Source: Lacipirellula limnantheis (GTDB lineage Bacteria > Planctomycetota > Planctomycetia > Pirellulales > Lacipirellulaceae). From it: a stretch of 64,000 bases of DNA. Both the position numbers and the translations under genes were made by a program. Position 1 is the stretch's first letter. Every line of letters begins with the position of its first letter. Positions 40,104 to 48,771 of this stretch are shown piece after piece. The notes under the pieces were generated by a model, which searched no databases, was not told the origin of the DNA, and worked only from the letters and a program-made list of their open reading frames with translations. The stretch is taken from the NCBI RefSeq assembly GCF_007746075.1, contig NZ_CP036339.1:6256028-6320027 (forward strand), read 5' to 3'.

Positions 40104-40115
40104 GGTGCAGCTAAC
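40104..40115 (-). other. 5' cassette boundary (attC/attI half-site)
   Basis: Minus strand GTTAGCTGCACC, the mirror of GGTGCAGCTAAC at 39782-39793. It marks the upstream end of the first cassette. No integrase gene follows within the window. Confidence 0.5.
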
Positions 40116-40344
40116 TTGTTATTGGACAGAATCTTCTTCAGTAAGCCCTGCATTTTGAAGGGAACATTCAGTAACCAGCTCGCCTATTCTAGTGGATGTG
40201 GGCGCAATAAAAAGCGACGGAACTCTTCTAGTAACCGCCGTATTCGGGGAGCGGGAGTGGCCGTGTCTTCCGCGAATGCGCCTCTCGGAGAGATGCGGCT
40301 ATACTGAACTGCGCCATTCCCCACGTCATGAAGGAGGTTTCCCG

Positions 40345-40968
40345 ATGCGATTTTTCTGCTTAATCTTGCTGGGCGTCCTTGTTGGATGGGGTGCGTCGGA
40401 TATCCAGTGGAACCGCGAGGCGGCCGGGCAGGACGCTCCCGCACGCGCTCCGGGCGCGGAGCGCTCGATTCGCCCTGACCGCGAGGGGGTGTTGCGCCGG
40501 CGCGGGCTCTTGCCGCCGCGCGACCCCGCCTCGCCCGCGCCGACGGGTGAAGCGCCGCCCTACCAGCCGAGCGGTGAAGCGACCCCGGACGCCGCCATGG
40601 AATCGGGGGCTACTGCTGCTTTGGGATTTGAAGTCCCGCAGGGTGCAAACCGCGCGATGGAAGAACTTGGCGATCCGATCGCCGCACCGACCCGAGCAGC
40701 AGCCGCCACGGGCGGTCTGTTGGGACGATTCCAAGCGTCGGCGTATGGGGCCGCGAGCGGCCACGGCTGCTACGTCGTCGATACGATGACAGGAGCGATT
40801 TGGCATGTGAGCAACGCTCAGCCGCCGCAACTGGTGACGGCGGCATTGACCGCGCACGCCAGCGGGCCGCAGCCGGCGTCGATCGCTTTGCCGCCGCCGA
40901 TGCTGACCGCGCCGGCGATCCCGAGCTTGGAACCACAGACAACGCCGCAAAGCGATGCGGCGGAGTAG
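40345..40968 (+). CDS. Exported low-complexity protein
   Basis: A 207-residue protein with a strong ribosome site AAGGAGGT (40331-40338) seven bases before ATG and a TATACT -10 candidate near 40300. The signal peptide is MRFFCLILLGVLVGWGAS. The body is rich in Ala and Pro, with one ordered stretch, SGHGCYVVDTMTGAIWHVSN. No domain is recognised; the role is unknown. Confidence 0.6.
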   Translation: MRFFCLILLGVLVGWGASDIQWNREAAGQDAPARAPGAERSIRPDREGVLRRRGLLPPRDPASPAPTGEAPPYQPSGEATPDAAMESGATAALGFEVPQGANRAMEELGDPIAAPTRAAAATGGLLGRFQASAYGAASGHGCYVVDTMTGAIWHVSNAQPPQLVTAALTAHASGPQPASIALPPPMLTAPAIPSLEPQTTPQSDAAE

Positions 40969-41133
40969 CCTGAGCAGTTGCGACAGCGCATTCTTCCAGT
41001 TGGTCGCGGTCGCAAGATTGCACGGATCTGCACGTTGACGAGCCCCCGACATCCGCTGAACCAGGAAAGCTGATTGCACGGCTCCGCGGGAGGCTGGGCA
41101 CTTCGCCTGCTGCCGGTTCGGCGACGGGTCGCC

Positions 41134-41550
41134 TTACGGCAGCGATGCGCTCGGAGCGGTCGGCGCGCTGGCCGGCGTGAAGCGGCCGCCGCAGGCAAAA
41201 CATTGGTTGCTCTGACGTCGGCAACGCTTGATCAGCACCTCGTACTTGGCGCCGCTAAACATTTGCAGCGTCCAGCGCTCATGGGGCAAGAGTTGCCGCG
41301 GCGCCAAGAACCCGACGCCATGACGCGACACGTCGGTCGTGTAGACGGCATAGACGCGTTCACCCTGGATCAATAGCGCCCTGCTGCGCATGTAGTAACG
41401 ATGAAACGAGCGGCGACTGACGGCGCACCTGGGCGTCGCCCCCATGGCCGCGAAAAAGGAGCCCATGGCGGATGGAGGCATCGCGGTTCGTTCGTCGGCA
41501 GCCTCCCAGGCTGACGAGATCACGTTTGCTTGAGCGCTGAGACCCAGCAT
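41134..41550 (-). CDS. PilZ-domain protein (c-di-GMP binding)
   Basis: A 138-residue protein. RRSFHRYYMRSRALLI gives an R-x-x-x-R-like N-terminal motif and TTDVSRHGVGFL the D/NxSxxG motif of PilZ domains, which bind cyclic di-GMP. The start overlaps the 3' end of the HD-GYP gene by 31 bp; a later Met is possible. With the HD-GYP gene it makes a plausible signalling pair: synthesis or turnover control plus receptor. The C-terminal 20 residues are low complexity. Confidence 0.75.
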   Translation of the reverse strand: MLGLSAQANVISSAWEAADERTAMPPSAMGSFFAAMGATPRCAVSRRSFHRYYMRSRALLIQGERVYAVYTTDVSRHGVGFLAPRQLLPHERWTLQMFSGAKYEVLIKRCRRQSNQCFACGGRFTPASAPTAPSASLP

Positions 41551-42512
41551 TTCACCATCTCCGCGTCAAAGTGGGGGCCTGCATTCCGCGTCAGGAAGTC
41601 GATGGCGTTCGCCGCCGTCGTCGGACGCCGATAGGGTCGCTTGCCGGTGAGCGCGTCGAAGACGTCGACGACGGCCACCATCTTGGCCCAGGGGTCGATA
41701 TCGGTTCCGAGCACGCCGACGGGATAGCCGCCCCCGTCAATGCGTTCGTGATGTTGGTAGACGATCATCAGCTGGGAGTGCGTCAGATCGGCGCGGGTAC
41801 AAAGCTCGACGTAACCGCGAGTGGGGTGCAACTCGATGAGTTCGCGTTCATGCGGGTCGAGACGGGTCGACTTGTTGAGAATCTTCAGCGGAATGTGCCG
41901 CTTGCCGAGATCGTGCAGCATGGCAGCGGTGGCGATCTGCTCCAGTTCGGCAACGTCGCTGACGCCGAGTCGCTCGGCAAGAATCACGCTGTAGCTGGCC
42001 ACATTGGTCACGTGGACGAAGGTGTTGTAGTCGTGACGGGCGATGTTGAATAGTTCGCTGGGCAGGACCTTCGCCGAGGAAATGAACGACACGATGTCGC
42101 GGCCGATGTCCCGGGCAAGGGCCACGAACTTGCTGCAATCGACCAGGCGCACCGTCTGCTCGATCTCCGCGGCGGCCGCCAGTTGCAACGCTGCGAACTG
42201 GTCGGCGCCGGGGGCCTCGTCCCCTCCCGCGCGGATGGCGTCGCGCAGGGAGGCGCCGAGTTCCTGCAGGTCGCCCATGCGGACGTAAATATCGCAGATG
42301 CCGACTTCGACCAGGTTTGACAGGGGTGCATGATCGAGCGTCAGACCGGCGCGGCAATAGAGTGCGGGCTCAGATGAGGAGTGCGATTGAAAGAACAAGT
42401 CGACTGGCGCCGCGTTGAGGCGCAGCAGCAGATCGATCGGAACATGGATGTACCCGACGGCCGGAAAAGGCTGGCCCATCGTCGCCGGATTGGAACTGCA
42501 TAACGTCGACAT
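41520..42512 (-). CDS. HD-GYP domain phosphodiesterase-like protein
   Basis: About 330 residues from ATG 42512; 42479 is an alternative, and the longer frame to 42764 has no domain. The HD-GYP domain is complete: MLHDLGKRHIP (HD), LHPTRGY, VYQHHERIDGGGYPVG (HHE and GYP) and VVDVFDALTGKRPYRRP. Such proteins hydrolyse c-di-GMP. The N-terminal 150 residues (PFPAVGYIHVPIDLLLRLN) are the usual uncharacterised sensor-like part of DUF3391/HD-GYP relatives. It overlaps the PilZ gene. Confidence 0.85.
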   Translation of the reverse strand: MSTLCSSNPATMGQPFPAVGYIHVPIDLLLRLNAAPVDLFFQSHSSSEPALYCRAGLTLDHAPLSNLVEVGICDIYVRMGDLQELGASLRDAIRAGGDEAPGADQFAALQLAAAAEIEQTVRLVDCSKFVALARDIGRDIVSFISSAKVLPSELFNIARHDYNTFVHVTNVASYSVILAERLGVSDVAELEQIATAAMLHDLGKRHIPLKILNKSTRLDPHERELIELHPTRGYVELCTRADLTHSQLMIVYQHHERIDGGGYPVGVLGTDIDPWAKMVAVVDVFDALTGKRPYRRPTTAANAIDFLTRNAGPHFDAEMVKCWVSALKQT

Positions 42513-42825
42513 ACAGAATAACGCCGCCGCGCGGGCGGCCTGCGGCCGGATACGTCGCGCCACTCGTGGAGCGTCTCCGTCGGCGGACTGGGCGGCCCGT
42601 CTGGTGTTCGAGTAGGAAACGATTGGGTGCTCAACTGGAAGCAATACTGAAACTATAGGCCATCTCGTCAGTGTTAGTTCCTGACGGCGGCGACGTCGGA
42701 GTCCACTGGCGCTAAACTCGGGAAAAGCGTAGCAATCGATTCGACCCGCAAGGGTAGCGGACAAGAATGCTGCCGCCGCTGCCCAAAGGCGGGGCGGTCA
42801 GCCCCGCGGGGAGATCGAGTTGCCC

Positions 42826-42903
42826 CCGTTTGCAGATGACGCCAGGGCGTTCTTAGAGCAAGAAGCCGAGCGCGGGGGCCGCCATCGGTCGACCGGGGCA
42901 ACT
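42826..42903. repeat. Inverted repeat GTTGCCCC / GGGGCAAC in a gene-free stretch
   Basis: GAGTTGCCCCCG (about 42827) is mirrored by CGGGGCAACTT (about 42894). It could form the terminator of the large minus-strand gene. The 42513-43039 stretch holds no other feature that I can support. Confidence 0.4.
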
Positions 42904-43039
42904 TAATTTCCGTGGAAAAAATGAAGCGACGCGACGCTTGCGGAGTGCGCTCGCGGCGGCTCGTCCGCAGCCCATGCGATCCGAGCATACCGCTCAACCG
43001 GTTCAAGCGGGCGTCACGGCGAACAGAGCGTCAGTACGG

Positions 43040-45724
43040 TCACGCGACGAGCGCTGCGTCGACGACTGCCGCCCACGATTCGACTTCGTCGAAGGCTATG
43101 TCGAGCGACTGGGCGCTGGGAGCCGAACGGGAATCTTCTTGTTCCGCTGCAACAATCGGCATGTCGGCGCCGGGCGTGCGAGCTTCAATAACGGCGAAAG
43201 ACGCGTGGCCGCTGGTTGCGATACACACGTCGGCGGGCGGCAACTCGTACGCAGGCGTCGAGAAGCTCGGCGTCGCGACGGCTGCGGCCAGCCACCAAAT
43301 CGACGCCCCGCTGCTCAGCGCAGTCAGAGGCGGCGGGGTTTCGTCCACGTCGGCGACGGTGATCGACAGCGGCAGCGTCGTCGTTCCCCCTGCCCCGTCG
43401 GCAGCCTCGACGTCGACAAGATAGATGCCGTTGGCGTCGGCGTCGGTGGCAGACTCAAAATCGAGCCCGGCCAGCAGCGTCAGTTCATTGCCGTTGGCAA
43501 TGGAGAAGAGCGCCGCATCCTCGCCGCCGACAATCGCGAACGTGATCGCCTGCTCGGGGAGATCGGCATCGATGGCCGTGAGCGTCGCGACGTTGACCAC
43601 GTTCTCATCGACCGCTAGCGATGCAGCGATGGTGAACTGCGGGACGTTGTCGTTGATCGGCAGCACGTTGACGATGATCGACTGCGTCGCCGCATTCACG
43701 CCGTCGGTTACCTGCACCGTTAATACCGCGACCTCGGCGCCGTTCTCGAAGTCGAGGTCGACGAGCGCCGCGTCGACAATCGTCAGCTGGCCGCTGGCGT
43801 CGATCGCGAACGCGCCCAGCGCATCGCCGGCGGTAATCGAGTAGGCGAGCGTCTCGGCAGGTAGATCGGCGTCGGTCGCAGACGCTTGGCCGACGATCGT
43901 GCCCGTGATGCTATTCTCGTCGATGCTGAGAGTCTGTGATGCGCCGGAGACGAACTGCGGCGGGTTGTCGTTGATCGGCAGCACATTGACGATGATGGAC
44001 TGCGTCGCCGCATTCACGCCGTCGGTTACCTGCACCGTTAATACCGCGACCTCGGCGCCGTTCTCGAAGTCGAGGTCGACGAGCGCCGCATCGACAATCG
44101 TCAGCTGGCCGTTGGCGTCGATCGCGAACGCGCCCAGCGCATCGCCGGCGGTAATCGAGTAGGCGAGCGTCTCGGCAGGTAGATCGGCGTCGGTCGCAGA
44201 CGCTTGGCCGACGATCGTGCCCGTGATGCTATTCTCGTCGATGCTGAGAGTCTGTGATGCGCCGGAGACGAACTGCGGCGGGTTGTCGTTGATCGGCAGC
44301 ACATTGACGATGATGGACTGCGTCGCCGCATTCACGCCGTCGGTTACCTGCACCGTTAATACCGCGACCTCGGCGCCGTTCTCGAAGTCGAGGTCGACGA
44401 GCGCCGCGTCGACAATCGTCAGCTGGCCGCTGGCGTCGATCGCGAACGCGCCCAGCGCATCGCCGGCGGTAATCGAGTAGGCGAGCGTCTCGGCAGGTAG
44501 ATCGGCGTCGGTCGCAGACGCTTGGCCGACGATCGTGCCCGTGATGCTATTCTCGTCGATGCTGAGAGTCTGTGATGCGCCGGAGACGAACTGCGGCGGG
44601 TTGTCGTTGATCGGCAGCACATTGACGATGATGGACTGCGTCGCCGCATTCACGCCGTCGGTTACCTGCACCGTTAATACCGCGACCTCGGCGCCGTTCT
44701 CGAAGTCGAGGTCGACGAGCGCCGCATCGACAATCGTCAGCTGGCCGTTGGCGTCGATCGCGAACGCGCCCAGCGCATCGCTGGAGGTAATCGAGTACGT
44801 CAGTGGTTCGACCGGCAGGTCTGGATCGGTCGCCGCCGCGACGCCGAGAATCGTGCCACTGGGGGAGTTCTCCGGGATCTCCAGCGTTTGGACGGCCCCC
44901 GCGGTGAAGATCGGCGCCGACAGATTGAGGGGCGCTGCCGTGACCGTCAGATCGTCGATGCCGAGACCGTGATCGGCGTCGGCATCATCGCTGTCGGTCC
45001 AGCGCAGCACGAGCTCCTCGCCTGGAGCCCAACTGAGGCCGGTGATGGTCGCCGTGACCGTCGTGCGGTTGGCGGCGGCATTGCCATCCAGCGTCCGCGC
45101 GGTCCCGCCATATTGCGGAGCCGTGAAGTCAAGCGACGGCGCGGCAGCAAACGTCCCCTGGTCGAGCGACGCTCCCTCGCCGACGGCGAACTCGAAGCGC
45201 AGCGCCTGCGCCGCGAGGGCGCCGCTCTCCTGCCACTGCTCGCCTGTGAACGACAGGGTGATGCTGGTGAGCGTGCCGCCGGTGTCGTTGGTCAGCGTCA
45301 CGCCGTAGGCGTAGCCGCCTAGTTGATTGGCGATCGAGCCCAGGGCGCGATCGGGCATATCGAAGTCGCCAAAACTGCGGACCGACGACGAAGCCGCATG
45401 CCCGTTATCGGCAATGAACGTCGCGAAGTCGCTGGAGCCCGATGACTTATGGAGCTGCCAGCCCGCCATGGCGGCCGCTTCGATCGGCCGGGCGTCGAAA
45501 CTGGTCACGCCGCTATAAAAGAACGACGTCCCGTCAATGGGGAGCGAATCGAAGTCTTGCGAGTAGTTTCCCGTGAACGAGACCGCGCTGAGCAGCGCCC
45601 GCGACTCCAGCCGCTCAACGGCGAGCGGCCGCGCGCCCGGCGACTGGGCGCCCTGGGAGTTCGCAACGCGTCGACAGCGGCCGACTTGGTTCCACCGTCG
45701 TCTTTGGCGATGACGGATATCCAT
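43040..45724 (-). CDS. Giant extracellular cadherin-like repeat protein
   Basis: An 894-residue protein. The N-terminus contains RPLAVERLESRALLSA (about 32-47), the planctomycete extracellular-protein signature. An N-terminal beta domain of about 240 residues (FTGNYSQDFDSLP...) comes next, then about five cadherin-like repeats of 106 residues (for example QTLSIDENSITGTIVGQASA ... VLTVQVTDGVNAATQSIIVN). D-x-D and D-A-D motifs suit Ca binding. The C-terminal tail is short and carries no PEP-CTERM signal. It probably works in adhesion or surface layers. At DNA level the repeats are nearly identical (43647-44790). Confidence 0.85.
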   Translation of the reverse strand: MDIRHRQRRRWNQVGRCRRVANSQGAQSPGARPLAVERLESRALLSAVSFTGNYSQDFDSLPIDGTSFFYSGVTSFDARPIEAAAMAGWQLHKSSGSSDFATFIADNGHAASSSVRSFGDFDMPDRALGSIANQLGGYAYGVTLTNDTGGTLTSITLSFTGEQWQESGALAAQALRFEFAVGEGASLDQGTFAAAPSLDFTAPQYGGTARTLDGNAAANRTTVTATITGLSWAPGEELVLRWTDSDDADADHGLGIDDLTVTAAPLNLSAPIFTAGAVQTLEIPENSPSGTILGVAAATDPDLPVEPLTYSITSSDALGAFAIDANGQLTIVDAALVDLDFENGAEVAVLTVQVTDGVNAATQSIIVNVLPINDNPPQFVSGASQTLSIDENSITGTIVGQASATDADLPAETLAYSITAGDALGAFAIDASGQLTIVDAALVDLDFENGAEVAVLTVQVTDGVNAATQSIIVNVLPINDNPPQFVSGASQTLSIDENSITGTIVGQASATDADLPAETLAYSITAGDALGAFAIDANGQLTIVDAALVDLDFENGAEVAVLTVQVTDGVNAATQSIIVNVLPINDNPPQFVSGASQTLSIDENSITGTIVGQASATDADLPAETLAYSITAGDALGAFAIDASGQLTIVDAALVDLDFENGAEVAVLTVQVTDGVNAATQSIIVNVLPINDNVPQFTIAASLAVDENVVNVATLTAIDADLPEQAITFAIVGGEDAALFSIANGNELTLLAGLDFESATDADANGIYLVDVEAADGAGGTTTLPLSITVADVDETPPPLTALSSGASIWWLAAAVATPSFSTPAYELPPADVCIATSGHASFAVIEARTPGADMPIVAAEQEDSRSAPSAQSLDIAFDEVESWAAVVDAALVA
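43647..44855. repeat. Near-identical 318-bp tandem repeats (four units)
   Basis: Units start at 43647, 43965, 44283 and 44601. Two sites alternate between units: CGTCGAC/CATCGAC, and GCTGGCG/GTTGGCG in the next dozen bases. The order is a-b-a-b, so the array is a doubled 636-bp block. Unit 4 diverges after about 44790. Confidence 0.9.
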
Positions 45725-45991
45725 AGGTATGGCGACGCGAACGCCGCGGCATGATGTGTCGGGAGACGCCCGCTACGGCGCACGAGGCGCCATTGCGGCC
45801 GCAGGTATGGTTCAGGAGCGAATCCCAAAAACGACGAGACGGTGAACAGCCGCTTGACAATATACCTGCCGGGGGCCGAATCCCATCGCGAGCGGGCGGC
45901 CAATTTTCGCAAAATTGGGGCGAAAATCTGCTGGGAATTGAGCGACGCCCCGGTCGACGCGGCCCCGTTAAGGCGCCGCCGCCGGGAAATT

Positions 45992-47374
45992 TCACGGCGT
46001 GCCGTTCAACCGACGCCACCGCTGCCGCACCGCGAAGACGGCGATGCCGCTGGCGTAAACGCCGGCCAGTAGCGCCAACAGCGGCCAGGCGCTCGTGGCT
46101 AGCAGGAAAAGCCAGCCCAGCAAAGCGATCAGGCTCGGAAGCGGATAGAGCCACATCCGGAACGGCATGGGGTGAGTCCCAACCCGGCGGACGACATGCA
46201 GGGCCACAATCTGCCCGATGAACTGGACGATAATCCGCACCGTGACGGCGCCATCGATCACCACCTGCAACGGGACGAAGCAGAAAATCGCCGTGAGGAG
46301 GCTCAACAGCCCCAGCGCCGCCCATGGGTATCCCTTGGTCGGGTGCAATTGGGCGAACGGCGCGAAAAAATCGCCGTTCTTCGCGGCAGCGTACAAGATG
46401 CGGGAATAACCGAGCGTCATCGCGAACAGGCCAGCCAGGCAAGTCCAGATGATCAGCAGCGTGAACCCAGCCGCCGCCCGCTCGCCGTAAAGCTTCGTCA
46501 TGAACGCGCCGGCGATGTTTTCGTGCGCCAGCGTCCCCTCCTCCACGGCTTCTTGCCAAGGGACGACTCCGATGAACGACAAGTTCATCGCCATGTAGAT
46601 GGCCGCAACGACGACGATCGACAGCAGCACCGCGCGCGGGATCGTCTTCTCGGGATTGCGCACCTCTTCGCCGAGATGGCAAATGTTGTAGTAGCCGAGA
46701 TAGTCGTACACGGCCACCGTCATCGCGGCGCCGAGACCGATGACAAACGTCCGGTCGAGCTTGAACGCATCCGGAGGAAACGTAATCTTCGCGGGGTCGA
46801 AGTTGAGGGCCCCCAGCACGATCACCGTGCCGACCGCGACGAGCACCCCCGCCACGAGCACGGTGCTCAGCCAGCCCAGCGAGCGAATGCGCTGCCGCAG
46901 CGCCAAGTAGATGACGCCGACGAATAGACAGGCCGGCGCGCCGATCGTGACCGCTTGGTTCCATCCCCAGTCCTGGGTCAACGCCCGGTAACTTGGCGCG
47001 AGCGAGATGGCAAACTTCGACGCCCCGATGTAACCGGAGGCGACTTCCAGCGTCCCGCTCACCAGAAACTGCCAGATGAACAGAAACGGCAGCAGCCGGC
47101 CCCAGAGCGACCCTTTGAAGATTTCGCGCAAGAAATGATACGTGCCGCCGCTGCCGGGAAACGCCGCCCCAAGTTCGGCCCAAATCAGCCCATCGCACAT
47201 CACCACCAGCATGGCGACGACCCAGCCGATCATTCCCTGGGGGCCGTACATCGCTCCCAACAACAGCGGAATGGTGATGAACGGCCCCGCCCCCAACATG
47301 TTGGCGACGTTCAGCGAAGTGGCGTGAACGGTGTTGAGTCCCCGTTCCAGTTGCGGCGGATGAGATTCAGGCAT
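45992..47374 (-). CDS. APC-superfamily amino acid permease
   Basis: A 460-residue protein from ATG 47374 (MPESHPPQLERGLN). About 12 transmembrane helices are seen. The first helix motif ATSLNVANMLGAGPFITIP is the APC substrate/Na region (GxG-type break), and GSGGTYHFLREIF, in the loop after helix 3, is the family motif. Amino acid transport is expected; the specific substrate is unknown. The frame extends upstream to 47533 without homology. An ATTTTCGC / GCGAAAAT hairpin follows its stop (about 45900-45935). Confidence 0.88.
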   Translation of the reverse strand: MPESHPPQLERGLNTVHATSLNVANMLGAGPFITIPLLLGAMYGPQGMIGWVVAMLVVMCDGLIWAELGAAFPGSGGTYHFLREIFKGSLWGRLLPFLFIWQFLVSGTLEVASGYIGASKFAISLAPSYRALTQDWGWNQAVTIGAPACLFVGVIYLALRQRIRSLGWLSTVLVAGVLVAVGTVIVLGALNFDPAKITFPPDAFKLDRTFVIGLGAAMTVAVYDYLGYYNICHLGEEVRNPEKTIPRAVLLSIVVVAAIYMAMNLSFIGVVPWQEAVEEGTLAHENIAGAFMTKLYGERAAAGFTLLIIWTCLAGLFAMTLGYSRILYAAAKNGDFFAPFAQLHPTKGYPWAALGLLSLLTAIFCFVPLQVVIDGAVTVRIIVQFIGQIVALHVVRRVGTHPMPFRMWLYPLPSLIALLGWLFLLATSAWPLLALLAGVYASGIAVFAVRQRWRRLNGTP

Positions 47375-47616
47375 GGGAACGGCGTATCGCGTCTTAGGGG
47401 GCGGTGATCGCTCACGGCCGGACAGTATGTCAAACGTCCCGCTAGCTGCAAGCGCAGTGGCTGGCGGCAGGCCACAAAGCGGTCGCCGCTGCTGTAGATT
47501 ACGCGGGGCTGTGGGAAAGACGCGGCCCCGCAATCCCCTTCACTGGAAATGGCGCCTATGATGAGGGATGAGTAACGACCCGGGCAATTTCCAATGACCT
47601 GCAGAGTCTTGTCGCA

Positions 47617-48666
47617 ATGAATTCACGCCTACCGATTGGCGCGGCGCTCCTGGCGCTTGCAGTGTTGCTTGGCGGCTGCAGTCGTCCCGCGGACGACTCG
47701 CAGCATCGAGCCCGACGCCCGCAGACCGAGCCGACGCTCGTCCTCAGTTGGAACGCCGCCAACAGCGGCGACGGCCTCGGCCGCACCGGCTGGCGTCTCG
47801 ACGAGGGAGGTTGGCCCAAATTTATCGAGCGACACGTTCGCCCCGGGATCGCCTGGTGCGAAGCATCGGACGTGAAACCGATCATCCTGATTCATCACGC
47901 CTTCGGCCAATGGCAGCCCAAGATGCACCTGGACGGCTGGGACTTCGCCCAAGAAGCCAACGCCGATTTTCTGACCGAGGACTTTGCCACCGACGCTGGT
48001 TGGAAGTCGATCACCAAGGATTACCCCTGCTACGCCTACGTCGGTGACGTGGAACTGATCGATCGGCTGCGCGACCTCCCGCCGGAGGAGCTTGCCGTCA
48101 TCATCCGGCGAAATCTGCAACCCTACGTCGACGCCGGATTCAAGGGCATCTACGTCGACTATGGCGAGAACGCGATCGAGGGGCACTACGCAGGCATCAC
48201 GCCCAAACATTCGGCGGGGCCTTCGGCCGATGCGCTCTTGCTGAAGATCGCCGACGAGATGTTTCCCGTGGCCACCGGCATCGAGGCGGCTCCGCGGGCA
48301 TTCCCCGAGTTTGCAGCGCTGCACCAACGGAACGTCATCATTCGCGACCCCACCTGGCGCCACCGCTTCGGCGGCTTCACGCCAGCCGACGAGGCGAAAT
48401 TCGTCTGGCGAAGCGACGCCGAAAAAAAGACGCGCAAGTATGGGCCGCGGCACGCCCAAGCCGCGAAGCTCGGCTGGCCCAATCGCGACCATCTGGCCGG
48501 CACGGTCTGGCGAACGCTCACCTACGGCGACGACCCGCAACTGAACATGGACCTGGCGCGGACGATCGCCGCGGAGGGGGACGTGGCGGTAATCTCGCCG
48601 CAGCCGTTCATCCAGGCGGGGATCAAAGCAAGCGAACTCTTCGCGCCGCTGCCGCCGGTGCTGTGA
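47617..48666 (+). CDS. Lipoprotein of unknown function, TIM-barrel-like
   Basis: A 349-residue protein. The lipobox LLGG-C21 follows the signal MNSRLPIGAALLALAV. The body has glycosidase-like features: ELIDRLRDLPPEELAVIIRRN, GFKGIYVDYGENAIEGHYAG with clustered acids, and VATGIEAAPRAF. These suggest a (beta/alpha) barrel, but no family is recognised. A TATGAT near 47556 could be the -10. Its stop codon lies within a GTGAT microsatellite. Confidence 0.65.
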   Translation: MNSRLPIGAALLALAVLLGGCSRPADDSQHRARRPQTEPTLVLSWNAANSGDGLGRTGWRLDEGGWPKFIERHVRPGIAWCEASDVKPIILIHHAFGQWQPKMHLDGWDFAQEANADFLTEDFATDAGWKSITKDYPCYAYVGDVELIDRLRDLPPEELAVIIRRNLQPYVDAGFKGIYVDYGENAIEGHYAGITPKHSAGPSADALLLKIADEMFPVATGIEAAPRAFPEFAALHQRNVIIRDPTWRHRFGGFTPADEAKFVWRSDAEKKTRKYGPRHAQAAKLGWPNRDHLAGTVWRTLTYGDDPQLNMDLARTIAAEGDVAVISPQPFIQAGIKASELFAPLPPVL

Positions 48667-48697
48667 TGTGATGTGATGTGATGTGATGTGATGTGAG
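48663..48697 (+). repeat. Pentanucleotide microsatellite (GTGAT)6
   Basis: Six perfect copies (48663-48692) and one degenerate GTGAG follow. The TGA of the upstream lipoprotein gene is part of the first copy, so length changes would not alter that protein. Confidence 0.95.
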
Positions 48698-48771
48698 CTG
48701 AGCAACAACGCGTTCCGCCGACATCTCGCGACGCGCAGGCGCGCCCGACCTGCTGACAGCCGACCATGCCT

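Noticed and set aside
40116-40344. Integrase or attI next to the first cassette
   Set aside because: No tyrosine recombinase frame and no attI-like simple site could be supported here.
43647-44855. CRISPR-like regular spacing
   Set aside because: The 318-bp period is the cadherin-like protein repeat in a long gene; no short repeat-spacer array exists in the window.
45615-47198. Long minus-strand frame overlapping the APC permease
   Set aside because: Different frame from the membrane protein with clear helices; Arg-rich shadow.
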